This document shows positions 21,004 through 33,700 of a DNA stretch of 64,000 nt, piece by piece; position 1 is the first letter of the stretch, and each line of letters begins with the position of its first letter. The position numbers and the translations under genes were made by a program. Below the pieces are notes generated by a model. The model had not been told where the DNA came from. It worked only from the letters and a program-made list of their open reading frames with translations, and searched no databases. This DNA is from Apium graveolens (Eukaryota > Streptophyta > Magnoliopsida > Apiales > Apiaceae), in contig NC_133647.1 of the NCBI RefSeq assembly GCF_009905375.1, forward strand, positions 51,828,506 through 51,892,505. The letters are read 5' to 3'.

Positions 21004-22086
21004 TGTAACACCCCCAGATTCGGGGTCGGGGATCCGGGTCGTCACGGTCTTTCTTTCCACAATATCACTTCACTTAATTAATAATAAATAACCTTATGCT
21101 ATGACCCCACACTAACACACACCACAACCCGTTATAGTCTCAGAGATGAAATTTAAATATGTACAAGTCTTTGAATCCACAATTTAAAAGTTATTACAAC
21201 CCAAAATGATTACTTGATAAATTTACAAATAATTGCCATTATCTGCCACAAGTTATAATTATACATAATTGATTCTCAAAATTAGATGGTCTGATCTACA
21301 ATAGATCTACCTCTGCAGCTATAGCAGCTACAACATCAACGGGAAGACGCGGGACGCTTCCCACGCGCTTGCGCTGGGTCTGCTGGAGTCTGGCCATCTT
21401 TCCTAACTGTTGTTGTGTGATGAAGAAATAAAGCAAGGGTGAGCAGCAAGCCCACCAAAATAATATGTATAATAATTAACAATATATGAGCCTTCTCATA
21501 GTACTCATGAAAGTCTTGGTCAAAAGAAATGAACCAAGTTGATATCTTAATGCGATGAAGTCGCAAAATATTCAGTATATATATATATATATACATATAT
21601 ACTTTTCAAAATATGGGAAGTCCTCTTCCATGCATAATACACAGAGTTCCAGTTTATAACTGTATATATAAAAAATATCGTTACAAGGTGATCTCATATA
21701 TCTAACCTTGTCTCAACGTTTTTCCGAAAATCTTTGTCATTCATAAGACAATCATTAACTAGATATAAGTTTAAAAGATGAAGTTACAAGATACCCCAAA
21801 ATACTTATATCTTTCCCAAATACTACTTGAACTACCCCCGTTCAAGTTATAATCAGTTTCAAAGGTTCATCACATAGATGAGACTACAAGACAAGATTTG
21901 AATAGATTCAATCTTTGAATATCATTATAAATAATGAAGTTACGAGATACTTCATTAAGTCCCGATATATAAATATATTCATATATATCTCCCATATATT
22001 TCCTGAAAACCTCTGTCATGTAAAGTATGAACAGAGTTGCAATATCCAATGAATTTGGAAGGAAAAGAATTTTGGCATAAACCAGA

Positions 22087-22110
22087 TATCTTGCTGATCA
22101 GGCAAAGATA
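22087..22110 (-). promoter_or_regulatory. CTGATCAG-loop hairpin, 3' LTR of the 13.9-kb element
   Basis: On the element strand, TATCTTTG pairs with CAAGATA (one bulged base) around a loop holding CTGATCAG. Equivalent hairpins with other stem sequences occur in the other chromovirus-type LTRs of this window. Confidence 0.55.
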
Positions 22111-22739
22111 CCAATAAGTAACCTTTTCTACTAGTAGATGGATGAATCCCCCACCGGTCATCACCCTGGCCACATAAGGACCTTGTGCTGGACCTCCACC
22201 CGGCCTCTTACGCGTTGATGGACTGCCACCCAGCCACTTACACATTGATAGACCGTACCCCGGCCTGTCGCTTATGCCGACTCAATTAGATGGGCTTACT
22301 TCCCGAACATTGGGCAAGTAATCAATTCATTCATCAAAACAGCAACCTTGTTGCGAATATAAAATACACCACAGAGCCGGATCCCTTAGATTTTTGAGCG
22401 AGTATTCAAGTCCCCTTAAAATGGAAGATCTTGAATTTGGAAACAAGTTTTGGGATCCTCTCTACCTTTTAAATTCATTTTGAAGACTCGAAAACATTTT
22501 TAAGAATGTTTGGAGTAATACTGATTTAATAAAATAAATCAGTCCCAATATGAAAGAAATATCTGAATATTATTATTTAAATAATATTCCCATAAAGAAT
22601 AATTGAGGTAGAAGTTGGAAAACTTATACTTGAATGAATAGCAATTAATCAAAGATATACTTATACGAAAGTAATATCTTTATTTGAATAATCAAAAATA
22701 AGTTTGATTATCGACACCTTATTCTTTAATATAATAAAG

Positions 22740-23035
22740 AATATTATAAGTAATAAGCGGAGTCATAATACCTCGAATGAATATTATAAATAATATTCAT
22801 TAAATAAAATAAAGGAGTCATACATCCTCAAATGAATATCCAATTAATAATCATTAAATAATATAAACTGAGTCATAAGCCCTCGAATGAATATTCAAAT
22901 CATATTGAAATAATAAAATAAACTGAGTCATAACCCTCGAATGAATATTCAAATCATATTCAAATAATAAAATAAACTGAGTCATAACCCTCGAATGAAT
23001 ATTCAAAATAGTATTCAATTAATAAAATAAAAGTT
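22740..23035 (-). repeat. 55-bp minisatellite in the LTR
   Basis: Five units with GAGTCATAA...CCTCGAATGAATATT. AGTCA occurs at 22761, 22816, 22871, 22926 and 22980. The same array is in the other LTR near 32460-32755, and a shorter, altered one at about 57290-57490. Confidence 0.85.
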
Positions 23036-25150
23036 ATCGAATAAACCTTATTCGATTAATAGTTTGGAAAACTATAACCATATATATATAAAAATATATA
23101 TTATACTCGGGAACATCGACTCCCGGTTTAGAAATATGTTCACCTTTGGGTCCCCTATACTAAGGGTATACGCAACTACTGCTTATCTCTAGCATAGGTA
23201 TTATGCAACTATAAGCATCGAAATCAACAGATAGATAACCAGATTACGAAACAGACATGCATATATACCATATCAGCATGCTCTAATATATCGCAAAATT
23301 TGCTAATAACAATCATGCACTTATCACAAGATAATGCATATACATATATTTACATCACAACAACAGTTATAACGGGTAGAAAACTTGCCTGAGCGACTGG
23401 GGGTTACGAATGGCTCGGGACGAGTCTGGTAACCTATAAGCAACAAGTAAGTTGGAATTAAACCAAAGTCACTTGTAAATCTATACTCTAACCAACTCAG
23501 ACTCTAACGCTCATTTTGCGCTTACTGATTTGCTTAAGTCACCCGGGTACCCTCGGCTCCACCATTTTTAATAATTTAACCTTTACGAGTTTTAAGGCGA
23601 TTCCTTCGCGAGTGTCTTACCAACTGCCTAACACACTTACCATAAATGTTTCATACATTAATCAACCCTTTTCGGTCTTTAACCTATGTTTCAAAGTAAG
23701 GCGAGGGGAAAAGTTTCGTTCGCGAAACGCCGTTACTTGAAATGGTCGTTTCTCCTCAACCGTGCATCGGAATCAAACGAACTATATATCAAAACGAAGC
23801 TCGTCACATGAGCTATCTAAACATGGCAGTGGTCATAATCTAGCAGGGGGTTCTCGGGTCCTAATGTTATGCACAAAAACAGTCTACAGAAAATCGGACG
23901 TTACGACGGCTATGTTTACGCGATTTCCCAATGTTTAAACTACTCCAATTAACCACCAACCAACTCATAACCATCAATACAATAAAACTTCACCTAAACT
24001 ATACCACATCAGTCCATAATCTCCAAGGTTTTCAACTCAAACAACCACAATCAAGACCTATGAACTATAATCAAGCTTCAATTACCAAAACACTTCCAAA
24101 TCAAACCAAACTACTAATAATCACAATCCATGCTTCTCATTTCACAACACCAACCATTAAACTTACTAACAAATAAAGTAAAGGCTAGGGTTTGAAGTTT
24201 ATACCTTCCTTGGGAGGTGTTAAGTTGCTAGGAAGCCTTAGGGAGCCTCCTACAAGCTTGATCTTTCCAAAGAAATCAAGAACACAAAGTTAGGCTTTGA
24301 AGTTTCTAAAAGTCTGATTTAAAGAACTGTAAAAATGAGGGTCTTACCATGATTATTTGAACGAGACTTGTGAACAAGAGTTGTAGGTAATCTCAATACC
24401 TTTCCAATGAGCTATAGAATACAATAACTGAGTGAGAAATGAAGGAGATACAGCAGTTTTAGTGTGCTGGTTCTGTTTTGGCCGAGAGCATGAAGAACAA
24501 TGCCTTGGTTTCTTTTTGATTTTGATGAAAAATGATTTGCTTGGCTTGGTTGGTTTGATTTTTGTGTTTGTTTTAGTAAATTACCTAGTTGCCCTTGATT
24601 TTGTGTGGTTAAAAAGCCACCACATCTCCTTCCTTCCCATGTCATGCCTACATCACTTTGTGATGTCATCACCCCTCCTTTGTCCTCTTTCTATTGGTTG
24701 GATGACATCATCCCCACTAATCCCTTTGATTAGCTTTTAATTGTTTGCCTAATGACCGCTGATCTGTTATACGGTTCGCTTAACTTTCGTTTTCGTTTAT
24801 CATTTGAGGGATCATACCCGGGATCTTATTACTTAGGTTCCCTTAACCTTTCTCAATATATTGTATTCCTTCTATGATCCTCTCTTATAATCCTTTAATT
24901 TAAATCCTTTTTATCCTGTTACCTTTTTCTCAATTCTTTCCGTATCTAGTGGATTTCCGGGAAAAATCAAAGTGTTCGGATTTGGATTCTGACGATCTTT
25001 ACATACACTTATATCCCATATAAAGTACTAATAAAATCTCAGAATATCCATATCAGAACCCCTACATAGTGTGGCATGAAAAGTTTTCTCATTCAGCAAA
25101 AACACTATTCATAAGGGTTTCAAAAATTTCCAAAAATTGGGGTTATTACA

Positions 25151-25165
25151 GTCTCCCCTCCTTAA
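25151..25165 (-). other. Polypurine tract of the 13.9-kb element
   Basis: Minus-strand TTAAGGAGGGGAGAC immediately before the 3' LTR; the priming site for plus-strand synthesis. Confidence 0.75.
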
Positions 25166-25167
25166 AA

Positions 25168-25940
25168 GGATTCCGTCCCGGAATCAAATAGAAAACAAAT
25201 GGGGATACTTTCTTAGCATTACACTTTCTAACTCTCGAGTAAATTTTCCCATATTGTGGTCCTGCCACCAAACTCTGCCTAGTTTGATAATCCTTCCCCT
25301 AAGCACTTGTTCCTTTTCACTCTATAACCCTTCCTGGTTGCTCCATATAGGTTACGTCGGGTTGCATGTCTATGCGCTCATATGCCCCTATTTGTCTGGC
25401 ATCCGAATTACACTTCCTTAACATTGATACGTGGAACACGTTATGAACTTGCTACAGGTTCGGGGGTAGGGCTAGCTCATATGCTAACTTCCCAAACGTC
25501 TTAATATATCCGAGGGTCCAACAAATTGTAGACTTAGCTTTCCTTTCTTTCCGAACCTCATCAATCCTTTCCAAGGGATACCTATAACATTACTAGGTCC
25601 CCTATTTCGTACTCTTTATCCTTTCGTGTCAAATCAACATACTTATCATGTCCATCTTGGGCTACTACCAGCCGTCCTCTGATTAGATCTATCATATCCT
25701 TGGTCCTTTAGACCACTGCTGGTCCGAGCATCTTGCGCTCTACAACTTCATCCTAACATAAGGGAGATCGATATTGTCTTCCCTCAAGGATCTCATAAGG
25801 CGATATCTCAATACTGACATATGATCTATTGTCGTAAGAAAACTCAATCCGTGTTAAGTGATCATTCCAATTTCTTTCAAGTCTATTGCACAGACTCTCA
25901 TTATAGCTTTTAGCATTAGAGCTTTTGCTTCTCAATACCC
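25168..25940 (-). pseudogene. Decayed integrase and chromodomain of the 13.9-kb element
   Basis: The clearest block is integrase C-terminal coding (WNDHLTRIEFSYDNRSY ... SPYEILEGRQYRSPL, 25935-25753), matching the Tekay integrase at about 53150-53300. Below it are recognisable but frame-broken remains of the FHVS region and chromodomain next to the polypurine tract. No intact enzyme could be made. Confidence 0.7.
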
Positions 25941-28850
25941 ATTCTTTTCCAGTTCGTAATCGCTACTACCTTCCGTTCCTAATATTATACTGGTTATACT
26001 TTTGCTCGTTAGCGTTCTATAACCTTTTAATAACCACGTCAACCTTAGTATCACGAATGTGTTCCCATTCCGCATACTACCACCACTTTATTACTCCTTT
26101 TTCAGTTGTTTCTATTTTCCAAAATTTGATCAATCAAATAGAAGTAAAGGAATTTGTTGAGAGATCACTATGATCATGAACACTTGTTATATCGCTTAGT
26201 TAGTACAGAAGGTGGCCAACCTTTCGTACTTGACAAGCAATTAAACAATAGCTGGTATCCTACTAGGCTTCTATCACACAGATAGATAGTCATTCGGCAA
26301 TACCTCCCCTTTCTGGAAGGGTTGTTCTTCTCAGCTTACATGAAATGAAAAGAAGAGAAAAGAACGAATTGAAGAGATTTTTATATATGAAAAAAAAATA
26401 TACTGCCACAAAATATCTGGCTTGGAACCTACCTCTGAACTAAAGAGGTTTGTCATAGGAGAACAAATCATATACGTATATAAATCAACATTAAGCATTA
26501 TAGCCTCATATTTCCCATGCCTAAATATTTTCGCTATCCCGTCCATCATTCTATGGACCCACACTCTTTCTCGAGCTTATACATAATCACCTTTGAAACT
26601 CCCTCGACATCGAAAATCGAATCTGGGATCTCATTCTATACATCATCGTTACTAGAATTCTATGCTTGCACCGCAACCTTCCTCGTATAATAATACGACT
26701 CTCTATTGATAAGAAAGAATAATTATTCACTAGGTAGATACTCTACTTAATTAGTCTATCAATGATAACTTATACACTACCATGACCCGATTAGTGGTAC
26801 TTAATCTCAACACCCATTCCAATACAACTCTCACGGTTGTAATCAGCTCAATACTCGCATAATCATTGCTGCCTTACCATGGTCCACCACTGACCTACTG
26901 TAGTCATTCATTTTCCATGAAGTCTTAATAGCTAACCATACGGAATCCATACATGTCGTATCAAATCCTTCTAAGGAGGTAACATAATCACCATTCATGA
27001 TTCATGGAGTACACTCCTGATTCTGACATACATACATGACATGAAGCAGATAAAATTTGCAGAAGAGTTTCGCTCAAAGCAACGATAGCAGGTTAATACC
27101 ATTCTAAATCATATGCCTTAAATAGAAGACTTACTCAAAGGTTCGTTTAGTCCTTTTTGAAATATAGTCCTGGCTTATCTCAAGATAGTATCTTCTGAGA
27201 TAGATAGCCCGCTCATGGCGATTACACGAATTAAACCTTTACTAACTACTATTACGGTTGGGTATTGCACAGTCATCAGAAGGAATGACAATCTTCCAAC
27301 CCAAAATACAACCATCACAGCTTTAACCATCATCACTGTATTCCTTTGGCACAAGCGCCTACAATTATCCTTTTACCTTTAAAGTGTCGGCACCTCTTTG
27401 GCCTTTCCCGATAGTCATAGTTCCTTATAATCAATGTCTTTTAACCACCTTCAACTAAATTTTCTATCTCATTTCCATCACAGCTTATGTGAAGATGTTT
27501 TCATTAAAATCTGATGAGAAAGAAAAAAAAATCACCATTTTTCCATAAGTTATTGCCTCAGTCTTTAGAGGTTAATCACTGTCGCGACTGACTCTCGATC
27601 GTACTTAGAACATTTTTTGTCTTAGGTCCTAATTGCCCTGAACAATTTCGACCTTTACTGGTTCGATCCATACTTTCTCGTGGTTTAACACGTGCCCCAC
27701 TTGGCACCATTATAATTATGTCATATTTCCTTTATCAACATTTTTATTCTTGAGAATTTCGAATATTTCCTTTCTCCTTGTAAAACCTCTAAGGTTACCG
27801 TTCAATCGTTCCTCCTGTATTCCCTATATACAGGGCATATCAAAATACCATTTACTAATACTAGAACCATTGTCTATATACTTCTGAAAAATTTCTCCAC
27901 TGATCCTTAAAGGTTATTATTACCTTAATCCTTTCCAATTCATACTGTCAAAACTCATACTATCCTTATTAAGGGTGAAATGCCAACCTTTATGCATTCC
28001 CCTAGGATTCGTTTTAAGTTACCGATGTTCTATCCTTAATTCCACCTTTAAAAAGGTACAAGCATCCTTCCATGGATAAATAAAGTCATATATCCCAGAT
28101 AGGGGTATCTTATTCAATCATTCCCACCTCGATAGTCTATACCTAACTTCATAATAGCATCCTTATTCAAATTGAGGTCAATCCATATGGCCTCCAAAAG
28201 ATAACAATGGTCATCCGCTTTTCTTTCCTGATTTGGTAATGATAACATGGAGGTTCTGGAAGATATTGGTCATGTTCAACGTGAACTTCTTCTTAATAAT
28301 TCCTTATTTACTTTTGTTATTTCTCAACAGTCACCTCAATGTTGGGATATCTCTCATACCTGGCGTCTCCCTTTCTGGGTATCAAGCCACCGGTCTTACA
28401 CTTCACATTCTTGAAGGTCACTTCCTTCATCCAATTTTCCTAATTTCTTACTTCCTTGTCTCCTCAGTCTATCCGCGTCTCATATTTAACCTTCGAACTA
28501 TCTCAAGTTTTCCTCAAATCCTCCCAACTTACATGGGATAAAATATATGTATCTCTTATGCCTTCACCCAGCAATTTTAACTCATGGTGAATCACCCTCA
28601 TCCTGACGATTACATACTTTTCTATTTCTATTGCTACGAGTCTTTAGGGTTTCCTCATACCCAATTCCTTTATCATTCCTCAAACTCTATTGCCTTTATA
28701 TTCCTTTCCACTTCAGTTTCTTTTTATTTTCCTTTCTCTTATCGTTATTTCATGAACCAACACAACATAAGCATTGATTTCAAACATCCCGTCATTCTGG
28801 ATTCGTGTCCTCAGAACGAATCTTGACAACTTTTACAACTTAGATTCATA
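25941..28850 (-). pseudogene. Heavily decayed internal debris of the 13.9-kb element
   Basis: No frame stays open for long. A second RNase H-tail-like remnant (about 27370-27500) corresponds to 61930-62020 in the third copy. The rest aligns along its length with the third copy at 60600-63400 in inverse orientation, so it belongs to the element, but I cannot assign proteins to it. The ORFs at 28233-28541 and 28584-28826 lie on the non-element strand and look incidental. Confidence 0.5.
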
Positions 28851-29200
28851 ATTTATCATACTCGTCTGCCTTTGTTCTGGCTCTAAAGCTTTTACACTAT
28901 CTCCTTATCTTTGGGAATTACTTTCCCGAAAACAATTGACTGGACTTAAATCAGTTTATTATAATCTCTTGCTCCGTGCCTTTCTTGGTCTTTCACCAGC
29001 GGGTGGTCTCTCTCTTAGGAGGGTAAGTGACAAAAACAGTCCTTTTGAGATTCGTTAATCATTTAGAATCTCAAATGATTCCTATATTTCCTTTAGCCAG
29101 GCTCTTGCCTCGGCTGGGTCAGCTTGTTCCATGGAACTCTGAGAGCTTAGTGACTTAAAGGTCCTGAAAGAATTTCTCACCGCACTGTCTCCTCAGGGTG
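28851..29200 (-). pseudogene. Misplaced gag core of the 13.9-kb element
   Basis: On the minus strand the block aligns with the third copy at 60220-60600, where the peptide shows DPVGARAWLKEI and SFEILND, the conserved start of a chromovirus gag capsid domain. In a normal element this lies before protease and RT; here it lies after the RNase H/hinge block at 29500-30310. Stops interrupt it. Confidence 0.6.
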
Positions 29201-29499
29201 GTGGTTGGGGATAATAGTCTAAGTTCTTTTTAGACAGGTCCATGAATTGCCGTATAGGAGTACCGTCTCGGGTCTCCTTTCCTTACTCGACTTTCTGTTT
29301 CCTTAGTATGAAATGTTTCATCCTTCTCCCATACTTGGGGTTATCTTGTACGTTAAAATCCTCATTTTCCACTTCATTATGTTATGGGTTCCTTCTATCT
29401 TGATGGCGTCCTCCCTGACTATCACATTCAGGGTTTGCTCTAACTCTTATTCCTCAAACTAGCTTTCATCTAAGATTTCATCTTTAAGCTCTTAAACAT

Positions 29500-30310
29500 T
29501 TGGAACCCAAATTCTATAGGAATACCTCATTATTCCCTTATCATCTCTCTCGGTATTAATCTCATATCTATTTGTTGGCTCTCTGCCTTCATTCATCACT
29601 TTTTCTGGCACAATATGTTCCTTTCCAATAATTCGGGCTGTATTGCAATCTCAAACAACTTTTCGGTACCGGCTCCGGTTACCTTCATATCTATTTCCAT
29701 TTTTTTTCAAAATCTCTTATCAACCCTCCCAAAGTCATTATCATCTTGAGTCTCTCCTTTTTACTAAGGGCATCAGCCACCACATTGGCTTTCCCCGAAT
29801 GATAAAGAATCTCCCAATCATAATTCTTGATTAGCTCTAACCGCCTCCTCTGGCGTATGTTGAGCTCTTTCTACGTAAAAAGGTACTAGAGCTCCTATGG
29901 TTTGTGTAAATCTTGCACTTCTCTCCATACAAGTAGTGCCTCCAATCTTTAGGGAAAAACTATTGCCACGAGCCCAAGCTCATGGGGGGGATATCGAATT
30001 TTATATTCCCTTAATTATCTCGACGCGTACACGATTACCTTGCTGTGCTGTATAAGAAGCACCCTAATTCCTTATGCGAAGCGTCACTACATTTCACAAA
30101 ATCTCATTTTCCATCCGGCAACGCCAACATAGGGAACATCACCAACCTTTGCTTCGGTTCTTAAAAGTTGTTCTCGCATTTCTCTGTCCATTCGAACTTC
30201 TCAGTCTTACGAGTAAGCCGCGTTAAAGGGGCTACTATCTTTACAAACTTGAACGAACCTCTGGTAGTGACCGGCCAATCCTACCTCTGGTAGTCGACCA
30301 AACTATGGTC
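29500..30310 (-). pseudogene. End of RT, RNase H and hinge of the 13.9-kb element
   Basis: Minus-strand coding shows GLAGHYQRFV (the RT tether motif, normally GLAGYYRRF), KIVAPLTRLTRK, RNase H motifs and the [16 protein letters not shown] end, then the hinge before integrase. Frames are broken. It follows almost directly after the acidic coding stretch at 30310-30560: everything from most of gag through protease and most of RT is missing between them. Confidence 0.65.
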
Positions 30311-30560
30311 ATCAATTCATCAGTGGTCCTTTATCCAATCCTGTCAGGATCCTCCATGGGATCCTCCTCAACAACTATCCCTTCTAGGACAACATCCTCA
30401 ACCGCTACATCCTCAATATCAACATCATCCGGTCCTGCATTAGGACACTCTATCGGATCCACAATCTGATCTCCAATTAGTAATAAAATATCATCACGAT
30501 GTTGCTCCTCAACCTCAGGGTTCGGAGTCCCGCTACCATATACGATAACGAACTACGCTC
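30310..30560 (-). pseudogene. Acidic N-terminal coding stretch of the 13.9-kb element
   Basis: About 80 codons rich in Glu/Asp (PNPEVEEQ, ECPNAGPDDVDIED, VEEDPMEDPD) read on the minus strand, starting roughly 160 bp after the primer binding site, where gag should start. It ends at a stop just before the RT block. The third copy keeps the same stretch at about 58870-59060. Probably a gag N-terminus or a family-specific leader ORF. Confidence 0.45.
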
Positions 30561-30708
30561 CTATTGCTACATTTATAAGGGTTCCCATAAGGGTTTTAAC
30601 TGTCAGTACTACGTTAGGTAGTCCGACTATGAACTTGGCAAGAGTTCTTATTATCTTAGTGAACTTATTATCTTAACGTCCCATCATCTCTGAGGTTTAT
30701 AACGCTTA

Positions 30709-30720
30709 GCTCTGATACCA
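30709..30720 (-). other. Primer binding site (initiator-Met tRNA type)
   Basis: Minus-strand TGGTATCAGAGC, four bases after the 5' LTR. This is the standard plant complement to the 3' end of initiator methionine tRNA. Confidence 0.85.
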
Positions 30721-30724
30721 TTTC

Positions 30725-33700
30725 TGTAACACCCCCAGATCCGGGGTCGGGGATCCGGGTTGTCACGGTCTTTCTTTCCACAATATCACTTCACTTAATT
30801 AATAATAAATAACCTTATGCTGTGACCCCACACTAACACACACCACAACCCGTTATAGTCTCAGAGATGAAATTTAAATAAGTAAAAGTCTTTGAATCCA
30901 CAATTTAAAAGTTATTACAACCCAAAATGATTACTTGATAAATTTACAGTTAATTGCCATTATCTGCCACAAGTTATAATTATACATAATTGATTCTCAA
31001 AAGTAGATGGTCTGATCTACAATAGATCTACCTCTGCAGCTATAGCAGCTACAACATCAACGGGAAGACGCGGGACGCTTCCCACGCGCTTGCGCTGGGT
31101 CTGCTGGAGTCTGGCCATCTTTCCTAACTGTTGTTGTGTGATGAAGAAATAAAGCAAGGGTGAGCAGCAACCCCACCAAAATAATATGTATAATGATTAA
31201 CAATATATGAGCCTTCTCATAGTACTCATGAAAGTCTTGGTCAAAAGAAATGAACCAAGTTGATATCTTAATGCGATGAAGTCGCAAAATATTCAGTATA
31301 TATATATATACATATATACTTTTCAAAATATGGGAAGTCCTCTTCCATGCATAATACACAGAGTTCCAGTTTATAACTGTATATATAAAAAATATCGTTG
31401 CAAGGTGATCTCATATATCTAACCTTGTCTCAACGTTTTTCCGAAAATCTTTGTCATTCATAAGACAATCATTAACTAGATATAAGTTTAAAAGATGAAG
31501 TTACAAGATACCCCAAAATACTTATATCTTTACCAAATACTACTTGAACTACCCCGTTCAAGTTATAATCAGTTTCAAAGGTTCATCACATAGATGAGAC
31601 TACAAGACAAGATTTGAATAGATTCAATCTTTGAATATCATTATAAATAATGAAGTTACGAGATACTTCATTAAGTCCCGATATATAAATATATTCATAT
31701 ATATCTCCCATACATTTCCTGAAAACCTCTGTCATGTAAAGTATGAACAGAGTTGCAATATCCAATGAATTTGGAAGGAAAAGAATTTTGGCATAAACCA
31801 GATATCTTGCTGATCAGGCAAAGATACCAATAAGTAACCTTTTCTACTAGTAGATGGATGAATCCCCCACCGGTCATCACCCTGGCCACATAAGGACCTT
31901 GTGCTGGACCGCCACCCGGCCTCTTACGCGTTGATGGACTGCCACCCAGCCACTTACACATTGATAGACCGTACCCCGGCCTGTCGCTTATGCCGACTCA
32001 ATTAGATGGGCTTACTTCCCGAACATTGGGCAAGTAATCAATTCATTCATCAAAACAGCAACCTTGTTGCGAATATAAAATACACCACAGAGCCGGATCC
32101 CTTAGATTTTTGAGCGAGTATTCAAGTCCCCTTAAAATGGAAGATCTTGAATTTGGAAACAAGTTTTGGGATCCTCTCTACCTTTTAAATTCATTTTGAA
32201 GACTCGAAAACATTTTTAAGAATGTTTGGAGTAATGCTGATTTAATAAAATAAATCAGTCCCAATATGAAAGAAATATCTGAATATTATTATTTAAATAA
32301 TATTCCCATAAAGAATAATTGAGGTAGAAGTTGGAAAACTTATACTTGAATGAATAGCAATTAATCAAAGATATACTTATACGAAAGTAATATCTTTATT
32401 TGAATAATCAAAAATAAGTTTGATTATCGACACCTTATTCTTTAATATAATAAAGAATATTATAAGTAATAAGCGGAGTCATAATACCTCGAATGAATAT
32501 TATAAATAATATTCATTAAATAAAATAAAGGAGTCATACATCCTCAAATGAATATCCAATTAATAATCATTAAATAATATAAACTGAGTCATAAGCCCTC
32601 GAATGAATATTCAAATCATATTGAAATAATAAAATAAACTGAGTCATAACCCTCGAATGAATATTCAAATCATATTCAAATAATAAAATAAACTGAGTCA
32701 TAACCCTCGAATGAATATTCAAAATAGTATTCAATTAATAAAATAAAAGTTATCGAATAAATCTTATTCGATTAATAGTTTGGAAAACTATAACCATATA
32801 TATATATAAATATATATATTATACTCGGGAACATCGACTCCCGGTTTAGAAATATGTTCACCTTTGGGTCCCCTATACTAAGGGTATACGCAACTACTGC
32901 TTATCTCTAGCATAGGTATTATGCAACTATAAGCATCAAAATCAACAGATAGATAACCAGATTACGAAACAGACATGCATATATACCATATCAGCATGCT
33001 CCAATATATCGCAAAATTTGCTAATAACAATCATGCACTTATCACAAGATAATGCATATACATATATTTACATCACAACAACAGTTATAACGGGTAGAAA
33101 ACTTGCCTGAGCGACTGGGGGTTACGAATGGCTCGGGACGAGTCTGGTAACCTATAAGCAACAAGTAAGTTGGAATTAAACCAAAGTCACTTGTAAATCT
33201 ATACTCTAACCAACTCAGACCCTAACGCTCATTTTGCGCTTACTGATTTGCTTAAGTCACCCGGGTACCCTCGGCTCCACCATTTTTAATAATTTAACCT
33301 TTACGAGTTTTAAGGCGATTCCTTCGCGAGTGTCTTACCAACTGCCTAACACACTTACCATAAATGTTTCATACATTAATTAACCCTTTTCGGTCTTTAA
33401 CATATGTTTCAAAGTAAGGCGAGGGGAAAAGTTTCGTTCGCGAAACGCCGTTACTTGAAACGGTCGTTTCTCCTAAACCGTGCATCGGAATCGAACGAAC
33501 TACATATCAAAACGAAGCTCGTCACATGAGCTATCTAAAAATGGCAGTGGTCATAATCTAGCAGGGGTTTCTCGGGTCCTAATGTTATGCACAAAAACAG
33601 TCTACAGAAAATCGGACGTTACGACGGCTATGTTTACGCGATTTCCCAATGTTTAAACTACTCCAATTAACCACCAACCAACTCATAACCATCAATACAA

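Larger units (their letters stand above)
21004..25150 (-). repeat. 3' LTR of the 13.9-kb element
   Basis: 4147 bp. On the minus strand it begins TGTAATAACCCC at 25150 and ends GGGGGTGTTACA at 21004. It contains a 55-bp minisatellite, an (AT)n TATA-like region near 23080-23100 and the CTGATCAG hairpin (22087-22110). Confidence 0.92.

Noticed and set aside
21979..22245. An 88-codon ORF conserved in both LTRs (also 31695-31961)
   Set aside because: The two LTRs are near identical by origin, so conservation means nothing here; the ORF has no family motif and is not kept open in the third copy.
28233..28826. Hydrophobic plus-strand ORFs in the 13.9-kb element
   Set aside because: They lie on the non-element strand; the counterpart in the third copy (60564-60806) is conserved only because the DNA is homologous, and the translations are T-rich low complexity.
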